The notes under the pieces are model-generated. The model was given only the letters and a program-made list of their open reading frames with translations, had not been told where the DNA came from and did not search any database. A DNA stretch of 64,000 nt from positions 238,805 to 302,804 of the forward strand of contig NZ_MDDV01000060.1 of assembly GCF_001854885.1 (NCBI RefSeq), given 5' to 3'. The position numbers and the translations under genes are program-made. Positions 9,644 through 18,513 of the stretch are shown here, piece after piece (positions within the stretch are counted from its first letter, which is position 1; every line of letters begins with the position of its first letter). The stretch is from Ensifer sp. LCM 4579. Lineage in GTDB: Bacteria; Pseudomonadota; Alphaproteobacteria; Rhizobiales; Rhizobiaceae.

Positions 9644-11134
9644 ATGACCGATCTCAGATCCAGTGAAATCCACGACGAAATCGATGGCGATACGCTGCAC
9701 GAAGAGTGCGGCGTTTTCGGCATTCTCGGCCATGCCGATGCAGCGACGCTGACCGCACTGGGACTGCACGCGCTCCAGCACCGCGGCCAGGAAGCGGCGG
9801 GTATCGTCACCTTCGACGGCAAGCAGTTCTACACAGAAAAGCGCATGGGTCTCGTCGGGGACCACTATACCGATCCGGCAACGCTGGCGAAGCTGCCGGG
9901 CTATATCTCCATCGGGCATACGCGCTACTCGACGACCGGCGAGGTGGCGCTGCGCAACGTCCAGCCGCTCTTCGCCGAACTCGAAGTTGGCGGCATCGCC
10001 ATCGCCCATAACGGCAACTTCACCAATGGCCTGACGCTCCGCCGCCAACTGATCGCCGACGGCGCCATCTGTCAGTCGACCTCGGACACGGAAGTCGTCC
10101 TTCACCTGATCGCCCGCTCCAAGCAAGCCTCTTCCTCCGATCGCTTCATCGACGCCATTCGCCAGATGGAAGGCGGCTATTCCATGCTGGCGATGACGCG
10201 AACCAAGCTGATCGCCGCGCGCGACCCGATCGGCATCCGGCCCCTCGTGATGGGCGAACTCGACGGCAAGCCGATCTTCTGTTCGGAAACCTGCGCGCTC
10301 GACATCATCGGCGCCAAGTACATCCGCGATGTCGAGAACGGCGAAGTGGTCATTTGCGAGATTCAGCCGGACGGCTCGATCTCGATCGATGCGCGCAAGC
10401 CCGAATCGCCGCGGCCTGAACGGCTCTGCCTCTTCGAATACGTCTATTTCGCGCGTCCGGATTCGGTCGTCGGCGGCCGCAGCGTCTATGTGGCGCGCAA
10501 GAACATGGGCATCAATCTCGCCAAGGATGCACCTGTCGAAGCCGACGTCGTCGTTCCCGTGCCCGATGGCGGTACTCCCGCCGCACTCGGTTACGCGCAG
10601 CAGAGCGGCATTCCCTTCGAATACGGCATCATCCGGAACCACTATGTCGGACGGACGTTCATCGAGCCGACGCAACAGATCCGGGCCTTCGGCGTCAAGC
10701 TGAAGCATTCGGCCAACCGGGCAATGATCAAGGACAAGCGCGTGGTGCTCGTCGACGATTCCATCGTGCGCGGCACGACCTCGGTCAAGATCGTGCAGAT
10801 GATCCGCGACGCCGGGGCGCGGGAAGTGCATGTGCGCGTCGCGAGCCCGATGATCTTCCATCCGGACTTCTACGGCATCGACACGCCGGACCGTGACAAG
10901 CTGCTTGCCAACCAGCACGCCGATCTCGCCTCCATGTGCCGATATATCGGCGCAGATTCGCTCGAGTTCCTGTCGATCGACGGCCTCTACCAGGCCGTCG
11001 GCGGCACGTCGCGCGACCCGCAAGCGCCGCAGTTCACCGATCACTATTTCACCGGTGATTACCCCACCCGCCTACTCGACCAGGAAGGCGCGAGCAACGT
11101 CCGCAAGCTCTCGGTTCTTGCCAGCAACGGATAA
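9644..11134 (+). CDS. purF: amidophosphoribosyltransferase
   Basis: A 496-aa enzyme for the first committed purine step: PRPP plus glutamine gives 5-phosphoribosylamine. A 21-residue propeptide precedes C22, the glutaminase nucleophile (EECGVFGILGH). The C-terminal phosphoribosyltransferase domain has the PRPP loop VVLVDDSIVRGTTS near residue 370. Length and motif order are typical. ATG 9644 has AAAGGCAG upstream. An SDR gene starts 12 bases after its stop and is likely co-transcribed. Confidence 0.97.
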   Translation: MTDLRSSEIHDEIDGDTLHEECGVFGILGHADAATLTALGLHALQHRGQEAAGIVTFDGKQFYTEKRMGLVGDHYTDPATLAKLPGYISIGHTRYSTTGEVALRNVQPLFAELEVGGIAIAHNGNFTNGLTLRRQLIADGAICQSTSDTEVVLHLIARSKQASSSDRFIDAIRQMEGGYSMLAMTRTKLIAARDPIGIRPLVMGELDGKPIFCSETCALDIIGAKYIRDVENGEVVICEIQPDGSISIDARKPESPRPERLCLFEYVYFARPDSVVGGRSVYVARKNMGINLAKDAPVEADVVVPVPDGGTPAALGYAQQSGIPFEYGIIRNHYVGRTFIEPTQQIRAFGVKLKHSANRAMIKDKRVVLVDDSIVRGTTSVKIVQMIRDAGAREVHVRVASPMIFHPDFYGIDTPDRDKLLANQHADLASMCRYIGADSLEFLSIDGLYQAVGGTSRDPQAPQFTDHYFTGDYPTRLLDQEGASNVRKLSVLASNG

Positions 11135-11146
11135 CAAGACAACAAA

Positions 11147-11887
11147 ATGACGCCCAATCTGAAAGACCGGATCGCCGTCGTCACCGGCGCATCGCGCGGC
11201 ATCGGCTACTTCACCGCCCTCGAGCTCGCCAAGGCCGGCGCACATGTCATCGCTTGCGCCCGCACCGTCGGCGGACTGGAAGAGCTTGACGACGCCATCA
11301 AGGGCGTTGGCGGCTCGGCCACGCTTGTTCCCTTCGACCTTGCGGACATGGCCGCTATCGACAAGCTCGGCGGCGCCATCAACGAGCGCTGGGGCAAGCT
11401 TGACATCCTGGTCGCCAATGCCGGCGTGCTCGGGACGACTTCGCCGATTGGCCACGTGGAGGCAAAGGTCTTTGAAAGGGTGATGACGATCAACGTCACC
11501 GCGACTTGGCGACTGATCCGCTCGCTCGAGCCGCTGCTCGTGCGCTCCGATGCGGGTCGAGCCCTGCTTCTCTCGTCAAGCGCCGCACACAAATGCAGGG
11601 CCTTCTGGGCCCCCTACTCCGCCTCGAAAGCCGCCGTCGAGGCGCTGGCGCGAACCTGGGCCCATGAAACGCAGCGTCTGCCGCTGCGCATCCTGAGCGT
11701 CGATCCGGGCCCGACCCGCACCGCCATGCGGGCGCAGATGATGCCGGGCGAGGACCCGTCGACGGTGCCGCACCCTTCCGAGGTCGCCGCCGCGCTGATG
11801 CCGCTCTTCGGCCCCGAGCAGACGGAGACCGGCAAGCTCTTCATCGTTCGTGAGAAGAAGATCGTCGATTACCGCAGGCCGGAGTAA
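11147..11887 (+). CDS. SDR family oxidoreductase
   Basis: A 246-aa short-chain dehydrogenase/reductase. It has the cofactor motif TGASRGIG near the N-terminus, NAG in the central strand (VANAGVLG), the active-site serine (LLLSSSAAH) and the YxxxK pair (PYSASKAAVEAL). The position 12 bases downstream of purF suggests co-transcription, a pairing I recall from rhizobia, but no purine role can be read from the sequence. The substrate is unknown. Confidence 0.88.
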   Translation: MTPNLKDRIAVVTGASRGIGYFTALELAKAGAHVIACARTVGGLEELDDAIKGVGGSATLVPFDLADMAAIDKLGGAINERWGKLDILVANAGVLGTTSPIGHVEAKVFERVMTINVTATWRLIRSLEPLLVRSDAGRALLLSSSAAHKCRAFWAPYSASKAAVEALARTWAHETQRLPLRILSVDPGPTRTAMRAQMMPGEDPSTVPHPSEVAAALMPLFGPEQTETGKLFIVREKKIVDYRRPE

Positions 11888-11896
11888 GTGTTGACT

Positions 11897-12014
11897 GCCC
11901 CTCACCCCAGCCCTCTCCCCGCAAGCGGGGAGAGGGGGTTTTGTGCCGAAGCGCGCCGCTTGTCCCTTCTCCCCGCGTGCGGGGAGAAGGTGCCGGCAGG
12001 CGGATGAGGGGCAA
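11897..12014. repeat. GC-rich hairpin repeat block between convergent genes
   Basis: Two strong hairpins lie here: CCCTCTCCCCGC/GCGGGGAGAGGG (11911–11936) and CCTTCTCCCCGC/GCGGGGAGAAGG (11965–11990). They are enclosed by GCCCCTCA…TGAGGGGC. The first is followed by a short T run. The same repeat family occurs at 52901–53100. Placed between the convergent SDR gene and pssA, it probably acts as a bidirectional terminator or mRNA 3' end. Confidence 0.8.
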
Positions 12015-12033
12015 ACCGTTCGGACATCTCGCC

Positions 12034-12930
12034 CTACTCACTATCCCCTGGCAGCCCATCGCCCCCTTGCGGCACCGTCCAGTCGCCATATTTGCGCTGC
12101 CAGGCGCGCGCGCCGAACGGCAGGCTGATCAGGTAGGCAAGCGCGGTCACCACCATGGTTTCCCAGGTATAGGTCATCAGCGTCGCGACATAGAGGACGA
12201 CGACGAGGATGACCGGGAGCACGAGATCGCGACGCACACGGCTGGTTTCCGACTTGCCGGACCAGACCGGCAGGCGGCTGACCAGCAGGAAGGCGATCAG
12301 TACGGTATAGGCTGACGCGATCAGGGCAAAGACCCGGTCGGGCGCGAATCCGAGCAGGCCGATATAGACCGGCAGGAGCACCAGAATGGCGCCGGCCGGC
12401 GCCGGAACGCCGACGAAATATTCGGACTGCCAGGAGGCTTTCACCTGACGCTCGGCCATGACGTTGAAACGGGCCAGCCGCAGGCCGGTCGCAATGGCGT
12501 AGATCAGTGCCGCGATCCAGCCGATCGAGCGCGCCTGATCGAGCAGAAAAACATAGAGGACGAGTGCCGGAGCCACACCGAAGTTGATGATATCGGCAAG
12601 AGAATCCATCTGGCCGCCGAAATTCGACGTCGCCTTGAGCAGGCGTGCCACGCGTCCATCGATGCCGTCCAGGAACGCCGCCAGCAAGACCATGCCAACG
12701 GCCAGTTCGAAACGGTTCTCGAAGGCGAGACGAATGCCGGAAAGGCCGGCGCAGATCGCCAGCACCGTGATCATGTTGGGGATCATCAGGCGCAGCGGTA
12801 TTTCGCGCAGCCGCGGCCCGCGCGCCTTGTCATCGGTGCCGCTCGTGTCGGCGTCCGATGCCGGCACACCCACCGCCTTGTCGATCCGGGGCCTGTCCAT
12901 CCGGGGCTCTTCCATCCGGGGCTCTTCCAT
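12034..12930 (-). CDS. pssA: CDP-diacylglycerol–serine O-phosphatidyltransferase
   Basis: A 298-aa integral membrane enzyme making phosphatidylserine from CDP-diacylglycerol and serine. The CDP-alcohol phosphotransferase motif DG-x2-AR-x8-G-x3-D-x3-D is complete (DGRVAR, then G, MDSLAD). About seven hydrophobic segments follow. ATG 12930 is chosen because AAGGAG lies five bases upstream; a GTG two codons earlier overlaps that site. The first 15 residues come from three 15-bp tandem repeats (MEEPR, MEEPR, MDRPR), each opening with ATG, so shorter starts are possible. It follows psd with nine bases between: a phosphatidylethanolamine operon. Confidence 0.95.
   Translation of the reverse strand: MEEPRMEEPRMDRPRIDKAVGVPASDADTSGTDDKARGPRLREIPLRLMIPNMITVLAICAGLSGIRLAFENRFELAVGMVLLAAFLDGIDGRVARLLKATSNFGGQMDSLADIINFGVAPALVLYVFLLDQARSIGWIAALIYAIATGLRLARFNVMAERQVKASWQSEYFVGVPAPAGAILVLLPVYIGLLGFAPDRVFALIASAYTVLIAFLLVSRLPVWSGKSETSRVRRDLVLPVILVVVLYVATLMTYTWETMVVTALAYLISLPFGARAWQRKYGDWTVPQGGDGLPGDSE
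12884..12928 (-). repeat. 15-bp tandem repeat inside the pssA start
   Basis: Three head-to-tail copies of a 15-bp unit (two identical, the third with two changes) encode the first 15 residues of PssA. Because the unit is a multiple of three, copy-number change would keep the frame. Confidence 0.9.
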
Positions 12931-12939
12931 GACCACTCC

Positions 12940-13638
12940 TTATGCGCGACGGCTGATGACGGGCCCCTTTTCCGAGCCGAATTCGGCAAGCACCGTTTCC
13001 CCGGCAACGGCCGTCTGGCCGACGCTGACGCGCGGCGCTGCGCCCTCGGGCAGAAAGACATCGAGACGCGAGCCGAACCGGATGAGCCCGAAGCGCTCGC
13101 CCGCTTCCAGCGCAGCGTCCTCCCCGGTCCAGCAGAGGATGCGGCGCGCGACCAGACCGGCGATCTGGACGACCCCGATGGCGCCGTGGTTCGTTTCGAT
13201 GACAAGGCCGTTGCGCTCGTTATCGTGGCTTGCCTTGTCGAGTTCCGCATTGAGGAAGCTGCCGGCCCGATAGGCGATGCGCCGGACCGTTCCGCCCATC
13301 GGCGCGCGATTCACGTGGCAGTCGAACACATTCATGAACACGGAGATGCGCAGCATCGGTTCAGAACCGAGACCTAATTCCTCCGGCGGCGTCACACGGG
13401 CGATCGCTGACACGCGCCCGTCGGCCGGACTGATGACGAGGTCTTCGTCGATAGGCGTCATGCGCTCGGGGTCGCGGAAGAAATAGGCACACCAGGCGGT
13501 CAGCAGGAAGCCGATCCACATCAAGGGCTCCCACAGGAGGCCAAGCACAACTGAAACGGCGAAGAAGATCGCGATGAAGCGATAGCCTTCCCTGTGCACC
13601 GGAACGAGCGTGTTGCGCACTGTGTCGACCAAGTTCAT
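12940..13638 (-). CDS. psd: phosphatidylserine decarboxylase proenzyme
   Basis: A 232-aa proenzyme that is self-cleaved to create a pyruvoyl cofactor and converts phosphatidylserine to phosphatidylethanolamine. The short form seen here is common in rhizobia. The cleavage site is the Gly-Ser of [13 protein letters not shown] near residue 188, and the conserved histidine region ([12 protein letters not shown]) is present. N-terminal hydrophobic helices anchor it. ATG 13638 has GGAG eight bases upstream; an upstream in-frame extension is not supported. Confidence 0.95.
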   Translation of the reverse strand: MNLVDTVRNTLVPVHREGYRFIAIFFAVSVVLGLLWEPLMWIGFLLTAWCAYFFRDPERMTPIDEDLVISPADGRVSAIARVTPPEELGLGSEPMLRISVFMNVFDCHVNRAPMGGTVRRIAYRAGSFLNAELDKASHDNERNGLVIETNHGAIGVVQIAGLVARRILCWTGEDAALEAGERFGLIRFGSRLDVFLPEGAAPRVSVGQTAVAGETVLAEFGSEKGPVISRRA

Positions 13639-13670
13639 GAAATCTACTCCAGATTTGACGCCGAACGTCA

Positions 13671-13778
13671 CCTCCGGCGCCAAGCGTCTCGTCAGACGCG
13701 CCCAGGTCGCCGTAGCACGTTGAATTGCCGCATGTCTTTGTCCTTAAACCGAATTCGATTCAAGGAGACATGCAGTAG
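13671..13778. repeat. RIME1-type intergenic mosaic element, copy 2
   Basis: A 108-bp element aligning end to end with the copies at 5901 and 36272. The first palindrome is degraded (CTCCGG… instead of CTACAG…), while the second, GCATGTCT…AGACATGC, is intact. It lies upstream of psd and downstream of the ABC exporter gene. Confidence 0.82.
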
Positions 13779-13836
13779 CGCGAATTGGACGGCCCGGCAA
13801 CGCCCGGACGCCGACCCGGGCTGCAACCGGTACTCT

Positions 13837-15729
13837 TCAGAGGGCGGGCACGCCGCGATCGACGATGCCGAGATCGTCGCTTTCGCGCACCCGCTTCAAC
13901 TGCTCCTCCGCCTGCGTCGCCTCGCGCTGACGGCTCCACATCGAAGCATAAAGGCCGTCGCGATCGATGAGTTCCCCATGCGTGCCGCGCTCGGCAATGA
14001 CCCCGTCCTTCAGTACGATGATCTCGTCGGCATTGATGACGGTCGACAGGCGGTGGGCGATGACGAGGGTCGTGCGATTGCGTGAGATCACGTCGAGTGC
14101 CGCCTGGATTTCCTGCTCCGTCTTCGTGTCGAGCGCCGATGTCGCCTCGTCGAGAATCAGGATCGGCGGCGCCTTCAGGATGGTCCGGGCGATGGCGACG
14201 CGCTGTTTCTCTCCGCCCGAGAGCTTCAGCCCGCGCTCGCCCACCATTGCGCCGTATCCCTCCGGCAGGCCGCGGATGAAGTCGGCGATCTGCGCGGCTT
14301 CGGCGGCCGCTGCGACCTCGGCATCGGAAGCGCTCACCCGGCCATAGCGGATATTGTAGGCGATCGTATCGTTGAAGAGCACCGTGTCCTGCGGCACCAT
14401 GCCTATGACGGCGCGCAGGCTCTTCTGAGTGACATCGCGCACGTCCTGGCCATCGATGGTGATCGATCCGCGCTGCACGTCGTAGAAGCGGTAGAGAAGC
14501 CGCGAAAGGGTGGATTTGCCGGCGCCGGACGGACCGACGACAGCGACCGTCTTGCCGGCGGGCACTTCGAAGGATATCCCCTTCAGGATCGGCCGTGCCG
14601 GATCATAGGCGAAGTGCACGTCGCGAAAGGCGATCGCTCCGCGCTCGATCTTGAGATCGGTCGCACTCGGCCGATCGACGACTTCCGGACATACGTCCAG
14701 GAGGTCGAACATGTGCTCGATATCGGTGAGGCCCTGGCGGATTTCGCGATAGACAAAGCCGATGAAGTTCAAGGGAATGGCGAGCTGGATGAGCATCGCA
14801 TTCACGAAGACGAAGTCGCCGAGCGTCTGTTCGCCGCGCTGAACGGCCAGCGCCGTCATCGTCATCATCACCGCTGTGCCGGCACCGAAGATCAGCGCCT
14901 GTCCGAAGTTCAGCCAGCCAAGCGAGGTCCAGACCTGGGTCGCAGCCCGTTCATAGCGCGCCATCGAGCGGTCGAAGCGCTTGGCCTCCATTTCCTCGTT
15001 GCCGAAATACTTGACCGTCTCGAAGTTCAGGAGCGAGTCGATCGCCTTGGTGTTGGCGTCCGTGTCACTGTCGTTCATCGAACGACGGATGGCGATGCGC
15101 CAGTCGCTGGCTCGCACCGTGAACCAGATATAGAGCGACACAGTAACGGCGGTAACGAGGAGATAGCTGAAGCCATAGCCCCACCAGAAGATCACCGCTG
15201 TCAGCAGGAACTCGATAAGCGTCGGCACGCTGTTCAGAATCGTGAATCGGACGATCGTCTCGATGCCCTTGGTACCGCGTTCTATGATGCGCGATAGCCC
15301 GCCGGTGCGCCGCTCGAGGTGGAAGCGCAGCGACAGCTGATGCATGTGGACAAAGGTTCGGTAAGCAAGCTGCCGCACGGCGTGCTGGCCGACACTGGCG
15401 AAAAGCGCGTCGCGCAGCTGATTAAGACCGCTCTGCAGCAGGCGTGCAAGGTTATAGGCGAGCACCAGCATGACGGCGCCGGTGAGGAATTGCGGCAGGA
15501 AAGCCAGATCATCCGGCCTGTCATTGAGCGCATCCGTGGCCCATTTGAAGAAATAGGGCACGAGGATGAGGACGACCTTGGCAACCACGAGAATCACCGT
15601 CGCCCAAACGACCCTGAGCTTCAGGTCAAAACGGTCGGCCGGCCACATATAGGGCCACAGATTCGCGATCGTCGACAAGGGGTTGCTGGTGTCGGCGGAA
15701 ACCGTTTTCGTCTGAGTGCTGGATGCCAC
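13837..15729 (-). CDS. Atm1-type ABC exporter (permease and ATPase fused)
   Basis: A 630-aa half-transporter with six membrane helices and a C-terminal ATPase: Walker A GPSGAGKST near 400, signature LSGGEKQR near 500 and Walker B ILILDEAT near 520. The membrane domain resembles the Atm1/HMT1 subfamily (TKAIDSLLNFETVKYFGNE), whose members export glutathione-linked metals or Fe-S precursors. It starts with GTG at 15729. A homodimer in the inner membrane is expected. The substrate is inferred from the family only. Confidence 0.9.
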   Translation of the reverse strand: MASSTQTKTVSADTSNPLSTIANLWPYMWPADRFDLKLRVVWATVILVVAKVVLILVPYFFKWATDALNDRPDDLAFLPQFLTGAVMLVLAYNLARLLQSGLNQLRDALFASVGQHAVRQLAYRTFVHMHQLSLRFHLERRTGGLSRIIERGTKGIETIVRFTILNSVPTLIEFLLTAVIFWWGYGFSYLLVTAVTVSLYIWFTVRASDWRIAIRRSMNDSDTDANTKAIDSLLNFETVKYFGNEEMEAKRFDRSMARYERAATQVWTSLGWLNFGQALIFGAGTAVMMTMTALAVQRGEQTLGDFVFVNAMLIQLAIPLNFIGFVYREIRQGLTDIEHMFDLLDVCPEVVDRPSATDLKIERGAIAFRDVHFAYDPARPILKGISFEVPAGKTVAVVGPSGAGKSTLSRLLYRFYDVQRGSITIDGQDVRDVTQKSLRAVIGMVPQDTVLFNDTIAYNIRYGRVSASDAEVAAAAEAAQIADFIRGLPEGYGAMVGERGLKLSGGEKQRVAIARTILKAPPILILDEATSALDTKTEQEIQAALDVISRNRTTLVIAHRLSTVINADEIIVLKDGVIAERGTHGELIDRDGLYASMWSRQREATQAEEQLKRVRESDDLGIVDRGVPAL

Positions 15730-15816
15730 GTTTCAGTCCGCTTCCGATGCTCTTGATGGTCATCGTTTTCCGGGCGCTCAAAGGGCCGTCGCAAACCCCT
15801 ATCTCGTCCGGCTCAA

Positions 15817-15846
15817 TGAAAAGCGGCGTCTTTGAGGACGCCGCCT
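15817..15846 (-). terminator. terminator downstream of the LysM gene
   Basis: Read on the minus strand, GCGGCGTC and GACGCCGC form an 8-bp stem around CTCAAA, followed by TTTTCATT. It separates the LysM gene from the ABC exporter gene. Confidence 0.8.
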
Positions 15847-15906
15847 TTGCTTCACAGATAGGTCAGCTCTCCCTAAGCCGCAATGGAAGCGCGGCCGGAA
15901 GCGCGA

Positions 15907-17601
15907 TTAATCCTCGTGTCGCATGTGCTTGCGATGGATCTCCCGCGATTCCACATCGGAAAGCGCCTCGTGAGGCACGCCGAAAACCTGGCCCGGCTGA
16001 ATGAGGTCGGGATTTTCGATCTGCTCACGGTTGGCGAGATAGATCGTCGTGTAGCGAACGCCCGCCCCGTAGACGCGCCTCGAAATCTCCCAAAGCGTAT
16101 CGCCGCGGCGAATGATCACGGAAGACTTGCTCTCCTGGAGCGGTGCCTGTCGGATCGTCGCCGGCTGCTCATCCGCAGCGGACGGCGCAGACGCGGCCAT
16201 CTGCTTGGTCTCGATGTCGGGCTTGGCTGCGGTTTCTTCCGCCTCCTCGACCTTTTGCTGTTCTACAGCGCTCATGGTTTCCGGCTGCGTTGCCATCACG
16301 GGCTTGTCTGAAGCGAGGGCCACCGCGACGCTCGCCGGCCGCGGCAATGCGGGACCGATCACGCCATCCACCTTGTCCAGGGCGGCAATTACGCTTGCGG
16401 GATCCTGCGGCGAAGACTTCAGGACCGACAATGCCTTGTCGGCCGCCTTGGAAGCGTCATTCGCCGCCGCGACCACCGCCGGCGCGGAATTGTCGGCGGG
16501 CTTGAATTCCGCAAGCGACTGAAGGGCGAACTCGGTGGCCGATCGTGCTGCCGCCAGCTGTTCGGCCGTCGGCTGTCTGCCGTCGGCGAAGAGGCCTTTC
16601 AACAAAGCGAGCGCCTTGCCCGCTTCCGTCTTTAGACCGTCAAGGCCAGTCGCGGCGTCATCCGCCGGCGTAGCGGCAATCGCCGCGACCTGCACACCCT
16701 CGGGCCGATCGAAGGGCACCGACGCACGCATGGCTACCTTCGTGGCGTCGTCGTTCATCATATCGGCCCGGATGATATGGCTGCCGACCGCGAGATCAAT
16801 CGTACCATCGACGACGAATTGCCCCTTTCCATCGGCCCTCATCTCTCCGAACAGCGAGTCGTCGGCATAGATTCGCACCAGCGCCCCCGGCCTTGCATTG
16901 CCGGCGACGAACATGGTCTTTCCTTCGATCTCCACGGCCGTCACCTGCAGCCCCGGCACCGCATTGGGCGTGTCCGGCGTTGCGGGGGCCGCAGCAGCAT
17001 CCGCCTGTGCGACTGGTGCAGCGGCCGACTGCGCCGGCTCGTCCTCGGCTTTCGGCGTGGTGATCAGCCGGCTCGCCTCGCCCGGTCGGGACACCATCGC
17101 CAGCAATTGGCCGCCCGGTTCCTTCGGAACGGAAATGGTCGCAACCTCGTCCGACGTCCTGCTTGCACCACCCGCGCCGACGCTCCTGAGCGTCAGCTGG
17201 TGATCGCCGGCCGGCAGAGGCTTGTCGAACACGGCCGCAAAATCCCCTCCTGCACTGACGTCCGCCGTGCCGAGAACCGTATCACCACTTAGAATCTCGA
17301 GCTTTGTACCCGGTTCAGCGCGACCGGCGATCACCGTCGACCCGTCGGGCTCGACACGAAGGACGTCAAATCCAGGTACGGTCCAATCCTTGGCCGCATC
17401 GGAGTCGGCGACCTGCTCCCCGGCAGCAGGAGCGGTTTCGGCCGTTGCCGGCGCCGGTTCACCCGGAACGTCGCCAGCGGTGGATCGTGCGGCCTCCTCC
17501 GTCGTCTCGTCGTTCAGGTTCGGCTGGACTACGAAAACCATCAGCGCAGTCGCAATCGCCAGCACGCTAAGGGCCACCCAGCTGGCTTTGTTCTTTATCA
17601 T
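15907..17601 (-). CDS. membrane-anchored LysM protein with Ig-like repeats
   Basis: A 564-aa envelope protein. A hydrophobic helix (residues about 7–26) anchors or exports it. Two similar Ig-like segments follow: one with VIAGRAEPGTKLEILSGD, the other with MFVAGNARPGALVRIYADD. Ala/Pro/Glu-rich linkers separate them from a C-terminal LysM domain (about 490–545: RRGDTLWEISRRVYG … NPDLIQPGQVFGVP). LysM binds peptidoglycan or related glycans. ATG 17601 is chosen because GGAG lies six bases upstream; an earlier GTG has no such site. The function is unknown; a cell-wall scaffold is likely. Confidence 0.85.
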   Translation of the reverse strand: MIKNKASWVALSVLAIATALMVFVVQPNLNDETTEEAARSTAGDVPGEPAPATAETAPAAGEQVADSDAAKDWTVPGFDVLRVEPDGSTVIAGRAEPGTKLEILSGDTVLGTADVSAGGDFAAVFDKPLPAGDHQLTLRSVGAGGASRTSDEVATISVPKEPGGQLLAMVSRPGEASRLITTPKAEDEPAQSAAAPVAQADAAAAPATPDTPNAVPGLQVTAVEIEGKTMFVAGNARPGALVRIYADDSLFGEMRADGKGQFVVDGTIDLAVGSHIIRADMMNDDATKVAMRASVPFDRPEGVQVAAIAATPADDAATGLDGLKTEAGKALALLKGLFADGRQPTAEQLAAARSATEFALQSLAEFKPADNSAPAVVAAANDASKAADKALSVLKSSPQDPASVIAALDKVDGVIGPALPRPASVAVALASDKPVMATQPETMSAVEQQKVEEAEETAAKPDIETKQMAASAPSAADEQPATIRQAPLQESKSSVIIRRGDTLWEISRRVYGAGVRYTTIYLANREQIENPDLIQPGQVFGVPHEALSDVESREIHRKHMRHED

Positions 17602-17846
17602 GCCACTCTCCACAGCAGCAGAGCATCATGCTCCGCGCATCCCCATTGCAGGCCTACGGTCGCCAAGCTTTTGCCGCATTATAGCGCAACGGCGGCCCGT
17701 CCGTCGGAATTCTTCAATGTATCGCTGAAATTGCTAACGTTTCCTACGGTTCGGCACAAGCGCCGAGTGTGCAGGCGCACATCGGCGGAGAGGCTTTTTC
17801 CCTCATTTTTCTTGACCCATGCTGCGCTGCAATGTCTCTTGGCGGC

Positions 17847-18464
17847 ATGACTAAGGAAGCTACTCCGATTCGATCCGTCTGCGTTTATTGCGGCTCACAG
17901 CCCGGACGCGATCCCGACCATATGCAGGCTGGACGCCTTCTCGGCAAGTCCATCGCGTCGCATGGCCTGCAGCTCGTCTATGGCGGCGGCACGCGAGGCA
18001 TCATGGGTGCGGTTGCAAGCGGCGTGCTCTCGGCGGGCGGCCACGTCACCGGCATCATTCCCGAGTTTCTGATGGACAAGGAAGCGACTCGCCATTCGTT
18101 GGGGCAGCTCAACGAGCTGATCGTCACGGCCGATATGCACGAGCGCAAGCACAAGATGTTCGAGCGTGCCGATGCCTTCGTCGCGCTACCCGGCGGCATC
18201 GGCACGCTGGAAGAGATCATCGAGATCATGACCTGGGCGCAACTCGGCCGGCACCGCAAGCCGATGGTGTTCGGTAATATCAACGGTTTCTGGACGCCGC
18301 TGCTGGAGCTCCTGCAGCATATGCGCGACGAAGGCTTCGTCCACACGGCCCATCTCGTTCAACCGCTCGTTATCGACAAGGCCGAGGAGATCGTTCCCGG
18401 CATTCTCGGCGCGGCGGCTTCGAAGGGACGCGAGGGCGAGAGCGGGATCATCTCCAAGCTCTGA
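17847..18464 (+). CDS. LOG family protein (cytokinin riboside 5'-monophosphate phosphoribohydrolase-like)
   Basis: A 205-aa Rossmann-like protein with the two LOG motifs: YGGGTRGIMG (about 45–54) and PGGIGTLEEI (about 115–124). LOG enzymes remove ribose 5-phosphate from nucleotides, and in plants and some bacteria release active cytokinins. In a plant-associated bacterium that is plausible, but many bacterial members act on AMP or are untested. ATG 17847 opens the conserved region; another ATG lies five codons upstream. It is transcribed away from the LysM gene. Confidence 0.9.
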   Translation: MTKEATPIRSVCVYCGSQPGRDPDHMQAGRLLGKSIASHGLQLVYGGGTRGIMGAVASGVLSAGGHVTGIIPEFLMDKEATRHSLGQLNELIVTADMHERKHKMFERADAFVALPGGIGTLEEIIEIMTWAQLGRHRKPMVFGNINGFWTPLLELLQHMRDEGFVHTAHLVQPLVIDKAEEIVPGILGAAASKGREGESGIISKL

Positions 18465-18513
18465 ATTTGAACTTTCGAGGGAAAGGGCCACAGAACGCGG
18501 CCCCGTCAGCCGC

